The notes under the pieces: generated by a model
The model's input: the letters and a program-made list of their open reading frames with translations, nothing else
What the model was told of the DNA's origin: nothing
The model's database searches: none
Shown here: in pieces, positions 59,808-64,000 of the stretch
Layout: each line of letters begins with the position of its first letter
How positions within the stretch are numbered: the stretch's first letter is position 1
Made by a program: the position numbers and the translations under genes
NCBI GenBank assembly: GCA_020026415.1
Contig: JAHHQL010000008.1
Location: forward strand, 1 to 64,000
Source of the DNA: Alistipes sp.
GTDB lineage: Bacteria; Bacteroidota; Bacteroidia; Bacteroidales; Rikenellaceae
Direction of reading: 5' to 3'
Length of the DNA stretch: 64,000 nt

Positions 59808-62800
59808 TTATTTCTTGCGAAAATAATTGACTGCATTGGTGAAGAGCAATTGCTCCTTGTTTCCGGCAATGTTTTTGAATACATTCGGCTCCCAACGCTC
59901 CGTGTGACCCATCTTACCGAGGATCTGGCCGTCCTTCGAGACGATACCCTCGATGGCATCGGTCGAGCCGTTGGGGTTGAAGGGGGCTTTGCCCGTGGGC
60001 TGACCTTGGGCATCGGCATACTGGAAGGCGACCTGCCCGTTCTCGAAGAGTTCGCGTGCAAGTTCTTCGCCGACGACGAAGCGACCCTCACCGTGGCTTA
60101 CGGCGATCGAGTGGAGATCTCCCTCGTGGAATCCTGCCAGCCATGGCGAGGTTACGGAATGAACGCGCGTGGTCACGATCTGCGAGATGTGGCGGTTGAT
60201 GTCGTTGCGGAACAGCGTGGGCGACTCTTTGGTGAGCATGCCCAGACGTCCGTAGGGCAGAAGACCCGATTTAATCAAGGCTTGGAAACCGTTGCAGATG
60301 CCGAGGATCAGACCTCCGCGGTCGAGCAGTGCGTGAACCGATTCGCGGATGTCGGCGTTGTTCAGTACATTGACGATGAACTTGGCCGAACCGTCGGGTT
60401 CGTCACCTGCCGAGAAACCTCCGGCCAAAGCCAAAATGTGGCAGTGGTCGATGTGGCTCTTCATCTCGGCGATCGACTGGAGAATGTCGTTCTCCTCAAG
60501 GTTGCGGATAACGCTCGTCTCGACCTTGGCACCTGCCTTGCGGAATGCCTTGGCGGTGTCGTAGTCGCAGTTTGTGCCGGGGAATACGGGGATGTAGGCT
60601 ACGGGATGCTCGACGGCCTCACCCTTGTAGGTCAGCGTGCGCTCAACCGACGGGTGCTTTTCGGGCATCGGACGATCCATACCCTTGTCGGCGTAGATCT
60701 TGTTGTAGTCGGCGGTGTTGGCTTCGTACAACTCCTCCAATGTGAACTTCGTGCCGTTGATGTCGATCTCGGCCTGCGACAGGGTTTCACCAAGTACCTC
60801 CACAGCGGGGTATTCGGGCAACATGTCGCACTCTGCGAGGATCGAACCGTAGGCGTAGTCGTATAATTTCTGTTCGTCACAGCGGATCGCGGCACCGATC
60901 TCGTTACCGAACGACATCTTGGCGATTGCCTCGCCGATACCGCCGAACCCGATCGACCATGCCGAGAAGATCCTGCCCTTCTCGATCTGTTCGCTGACGA
61001 ACGTAAAGTTTTTCTTCAATTGCTCCGTGTCGGGCATGCCGTTTTTCAGAGGCGTGTGGCGGATCAGACAAAGTTTGTGTCCTGCACCCTTGAAATCAGT
61101 CGAGATGACCGTCGAGGCATTGACCGTGGTGATGCCGAATGCCATCAGCATGGGCGGAACGTGGATCATATCTTGGAACGTACCCGACATCGAGTCCTTA
61201 CCGCCGATCGACGGCAGACCCAATTCGACCTGCATTTTCAAGGCACCGAGCAGTGCGCTGAGCGGTTTGCCCCAAGTGGTTGCTTCATGGGTCATGCGCT
61301 CGAAATACTCCTGATACGAGTAGCGCATGCCGTCGAAACGGGCACCTGCGGCCACGACCTTGGCGGCGGCCTCGATCACGGCGTATGCGGCACCGTGATA
61401 GGGACTCCATTTCGAGAGGAAGGGGTTGTAACCGAAGGCCATGATGCTGGCCGTGTCGGTGTAGCCGTCCACGGGAAGTTTCTGCACCGAAACCTGCGTC
61501 TCGGAGCGTTGCGTCTTACCGCCGAAGGGCATCAGTACCGTCGAACGGCCGATCGTCGAGTCGAACATTTCGATCAGACCGCGCTGCGAGAGTACGTTGC
61601 GATCCTTGAGGTTGTTCTTGAAACGCTCCTCGGTGGTTGCGCCCTTGACCTCGCGGCGGAATACGTCGCGCTCCTCGACCTTGCCGATCTTGGCTTTGGT
61701 GTAGTGCTTGGCACCTGCGCTGTCGATGAACGAACGCTTCATATCGACGATCAGTTCGCCTTTATAGAACATGCGCATGCGGGCGTTGTTCGTCACGTCG
61801 GCAGCCTCGACCACCTCGATGTTCTCCTCGCGGCAGTACTCCGTGAACTGTTTGACATCCTTCTCTTCGACAACCACCGCCATGCGTTCCTGCGATTCGC
61901 TGATGGCCAACTCAGTGGCATTCAGACCGCTGTATTTTACGGGTACACGATCCAGATAGATGTCCAGTCCGTCGGCCAACTCTCCGATGGCTACCGACAC
62001 ACCGCCTGCACCGAAGTCGTTCGATTTCTTGATGAGTTTGGTCACTTCGCCGCGACGGAACAAACGCTCCAGTTTGCGCTCTTCGGGTGCGTTACCTTTC
62101 TGTACCTCGCTGCCGCACGATTCCAGCGAGTGGTCGTCGTGCTCCTTCGAAGAACCCGTTGCACCGCCTACACCGTCACGACCCGTGCGACCGCCCAGAA
62201 GGAGGATCTTGTCGCCTGCGGCGGGTGTCTCGCGGCGTACGTTGTCGGCTTTCACGGCACCTACGACGGCACCGACCTCCAAACGTTTGGCCACATAGTC
62301 GTCGTGATAGATCTCGCGCACGTGGGTTGTGGCAAGACCGATCTGATTGCCGTAACTTGAGTAACCTGCGGCGGCACGCTTCGAGATGACGCTCTGCGGC
62401 AGTTTGCCTGAGAGGGTTTCGGAAACGGGCTGCCAGATATTGCCTGCACCCGTCACGCGCATGGCCTGATAAACATAACTGCGTCCCGACAACGGGTCGC
62501 GGATGGCACCGCCCAGACAGGTCGATGCACCGCCGAACGGCTCGATCTCGGTGGGATGGTTGTGGGTTTCGTTCTTGAACTGCATGAGCCAACGCTCCTT
62601 CACGCCATCGACATCCACATCGACGAACACCGAACAGGCGTTGTTCTCCTCGCTGACCTCCATGTCATCGAGCAGACCCTTTTTGCGCAGATAGCGCGCG
62701 CCGATCGTGGCAAGATCCATCAGACAGATGCTCTTGTGTTCTCGACCCAACTCGTGACGGATGTTCAGATAAAGTGCCAACGTGTCGTCGATGTCGCTCT

Positions 62801-63521
62801 TGACGAACGAATCCTCGACCTCGATGCCCTCCAACTCGGTGGTGAAGGTGGTGTGACGGCAGTGGTCGCTCCAATAGGTGTCGAGGATGCGGAGTTCCGT
62901 TTCCCGGGGATCGCGACCCTCGGCCTTGAAGTAATTGACTACCTCACGCAGGTCGTCGGCATTCATCGCCAGACCGTATTTTTGGCAGAACGGCTCGAGA
63001 TTCTTCTCCTCCATCTTGGTGAATCCGTCCAGCACGGGAACGGGAGCCACTTCGACCTGATCCATCTCGCTCAGACGCGTCAGATCTTTTTCGCGCGACT
63101 CCACGCCGTTGATGTAGTAGTGGCGGATGCGGTTCAGATCCTCCTCGGATACCGAATTGTCGAATATGAGCAACTTGCCCGAACGAATCTTGACATCTGC
63201 CTTGGGATCGACCAGACGAACACAATCGACAGCCGAAGCGGCACGCTGATCGAACTGTCCGGGAAGACTTTCCACGGCAAGGAATCTTTTGCCCTTTAAG
63301 TCACACGATTCGCTTACGGTGTCCGTCACGGTCTCGCCGAATACCGAATAGAGGCTCTTCTGGAGCAACTCCTCGGTGAATCCGAACAAATCATAGACGT
63401 TTAGTAAACGCAACTCCTTGATCGACAGATTCAGGTTGAGATTCAATTCGCGGCGCAGGCTGTCGGCCTCAACGCAGAAACGCGGAAGTTTCTCGACGAA
63501 AATACGATAGTTGGTTTTCAT
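59808..63521 (-). CDS. purL: Phosphoribosylformylglycinamidine synthase, single-chain form
   Basis: 1237 residues, the large PurL with glutaminase fused at the C-terminus, rather than the PurS/PurL/PurQ set. The central double AIR synthetase-like domains contain NETHNHPTEIEPFGGA and GGKDSMSGTF. The class I amidotransferase domain (about 985-1237) has ILGICNGFQ with Cys1076, and a His-Glu pair follows in SVAVSHGEG-like context (IAVSHGEGRF). It converts FGAR to FGAM (step 4). It lies 34 nt after purK. Confidence 0.95.
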   Translation of the reverse strand: MKTNYRIFVEKLPRFCVEADSLRRELNLNLNLSIKELRLLNVYDLFGFTEELLQKSLYSVFGETVTDTVSESCDLKGKRFLAVESLPGQFDQRAASAVDCVRLVDPKADVKIRSGKLLIFDNSVSEEDLNRIRHYYINGVESREKDLTRLSEMDQVEVAPVPVLDGFTKMEEKNLEPFCQKYGLAMNADDLREVVNYFKAEGRDPRETELRILDTYWSDHCRHTTFTTELEGIEVEDSFVKSDIDDTLALYLNIRHELGREHKSICLMDLATIGARYLRKKGLLDDMEVSEENNACSVFVDVDVDGVKERWLMQFKNETHNHPTEIEPFGGASTCLGGAIRDPLSGRSYVYQAMRVTGAGNIWQPVSETLSGKLPQSVISKRAAAGYSSYGNQIGLATTHVREIYHDDYVAKRLEVGAVVGAVKADNVRRETPAAGDKILLLGGRTGRDGVGGATGSSKEHDDHSLESCGSEVQKGNAPEERKLERLFRRGEVTKLIKKSNDFGAGGVSVAIGELADGLDIYLDRVPVKYSGLNATELAISESQERMAVVVEEKDVKQFTEYCREENIEVVEAADVTNNARMRMFYKGELIVDMKRSFIDSAGAKHYTKAKIGKVEERDVFRREVKGATTEERFKNNLKDRNVLSQRGLIEMFDSTIGRSTVLMPFGGKTQRSETQVSVQKLPVDGYTDTASIMAFGYNPFLSKWSPYHGAAYAVIEAAAKVVAAGARFDGMRYSYQEYFERMTHEATTWGKPLSALLGALKMQVELGLPSIGGKDSMSGTFQDMIHVPPMLMAFGITTVNASTVISTDFKGAGHKLCLIRHTPLKNGMPDTEQLKKNFTFVSEQIEKGRIFSAWSIGFGGIGEAIAKMSFGNEIGAAIRCDEQKLYDYAYGSILAECDMLPEYPAVEVLGETLSQAEIDINGTKFTLEELYEANTADYNKIYADKGMDRPMPEKHPSVERTLTYKGEAVEHPVAYIPVFPGTNCDYDTAKAFRKAGAKVETSVIRNLEENDILQSIAEMKSHIDHCHILALAGGFSAGDEPDGSAKFIVNVLNNADIRESVHALLDRGGLILGICNGFQALIKSGLLPYGRLGMLTKESPTLFRNDINRHISQIVTTRVHSVTSPWLAGFHEGDLHSIAVSHGEGRFVVGEELARELFENGQVAFQYADAQGQPTGKAPFNPNGSTDAIEGIVSKDGQILGKMGHTERWEPNVFKNIAGNKEQLLFTNAVNYFRKK

Positions 63522-63555
63522 TTATACAGTGTTTATTTTGTTTCGGTTAATTCGT

Positions 63556-64000
63556 TTATACAAAGCGTTTTGCCCAATCGCGCTCGTACTCTTCCCCGGT
63601 CATCGGAGTGAAGGTGATGTGTCCCATCTTGCGTTTGGGACGACTCTCGCTTTTGCCGTAGAGGTGAACGAATACACCCTTGTGATTCTCGCGGAGAATT
63701 TTCTCGGCCTCGTCGAGATCCTGTCCCAAGATGTTTTTCATCACCGTGGGGGCAACGAGTGCGGGATGGCGGAGCGGTTCGCCCAAAAGGTAACGTGCCA
63801 ATTCGCGGTATTGGTTTGTGGTCGATCCCTCGATGGTGTAGTGTCCCGAATTGTGGGGACGCGGTGCCATCTCGTTGAAGTAGATCTCCTCGCCCTTGAT
63901 GAAATATTCGATGGCGAGGATGCCTTCGTAACCGCACTCGCGCATGAAGTGTTCGCTCTGGCGGCGGAGTTTCTCGCGTACCGTGTCGCTCAGTTCGGCA
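63556..64000 (-). CDS. purK: 5-(carboxyamino)imidazole ribonucleotide synthase (5' part outside window)
   Basis: The C-terminal 147 or so residues, open to the window edge (upstream residues AELSDTVREKLRRQSEHFM run in frame). EIYFNEMAPRPHNSGHYTIEG is the PurK ATP-grasp signature; PALVAPTVMKNILG and KMGHITF follow as in full-length enzymes of about 375 residues. It carboxylates AIR with bicarbonate and ATP; its partner PurE is expected just upstream. It ends 34 nt before purL. Confidence 0.92.
   Translation of the reverse strand, partial: AELSDTVREKLRRQSEHFMRECGYEGILAIEYFIKGEEIYFNEMAPRPHNSGHYTIEGSTTNQYRELARYLLGEPLRHPALVAPTVMKNILGQDLDEAEKILRENHKGVFVHLYGKSESRPKRKMGHITFTPMTGEEYERDWAKRFV

Noticed and set aside
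52256..64000. Purine (xpt-type) riboswitch control inside the purine operon
   Set aside because: No purine aptamer core was recognised in the intergenic gaps; the operon's true leader lies beyond the window end.

Overview
This window looks like chromosomal core DNA from an anaerobic Bacteroidota, most likely order Bacteroidales and close to Alistipes/Rikenellaceae. The lineage call is an inference from gene content and style. The Rnf operon runs rseC-rnfBCDGEA, there is a TamL lipoprotein, a synthase-phosphorylase glycogen fusion, an ATP-type PEP carboxykinase, TAnnTTTG promoter boxes, few Shine-Dalgarno sites, and moderately GC-rich coding DNA with AT-rich intergenic DNA. I see no tRNA, rRNA, CRISPR array, insertion sequence, prophage or plasmid function.

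Layout. 1-7.5 kb: tail of a TraB/GumN-family secreted protein, an AT-rich single-membrane-span protein of unknown function, a PIF1-like helicase with an HRDC domain, a hotdog thioesterase with the t6A enzyme TsaC, a YidE/AspT-family transporter and a small cysteine-rich membrane protein. 7.6-14.5 kb (+): one tight operon of trkA, a GH3-family acyl-adenylase, a deoxynucleoside kinase, an RsmF-like rRNA methyltransferase, a MerR regulator, a Nif3-like protein and a coiled-coil zinc-ribbon protein. 14.8-22.1 kb (+): nadE followed 4 nt later by rseC and the complete Rnf complex, so NAD synthesis and the NADH:ferredoxin ion pump appear co-transcribed. The nadE glutaminase domain has Gly where the catalytic Cys should be. 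22.3-23.8 kb (+): hpt, queE and an FtsB-like protein. 23.9-25.2 kb (-): a three-gene ECF sigma factor operon with two small membrane proteins.

25.5-34.6 kb (-): a glycogen operon encoding a 1416-residue glycogen synthase/alpha-glucan phosphorylase fusion, a debranching enzyme, a GT4 glycosyltransferase and a GH57 amylase. The debranching enzyme and the GH57 protein each end in a lysine-rich, histone H1/AlgP-like tail. 34.8-43.5 kb: hemW, pckA with a long structured leader, a secreted S33-type hydrolase, the pyrH-tlpA-frr cluster and dxs. 43.5-50.7 kb: a radical SAM protein, an alpha/beta hydrolase, a very acidic small protein, dapF, a nitroreductase, tamL and an AraC regulator.

50.9-64 kb (-): rarA, then a long purine operon read as purK (cut by the window end), purL, purC, purF, purM, purN, purH, purD, folD. 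It covers most of PRPP-to-IMP synthesis plus the folate enzyme that supplies one-carbon units. purE and purB are not in the window.

Most of the window is ordinary housekeeping DNA. The points most worth following are the cysteine-less NadE amidase domain and its link to Rnf, the basic tails on two glycogen enzymes, three promoter boxes placed so close to start codons that near-leaderless mRNAs are likely (dxs, hemW and a radical SAM gene), the pckA leader with mutually exclusive pairings, and a small membrane protein with a CX3CX2C cluster. I did not find a clear-cut undescribed multi-gene system.
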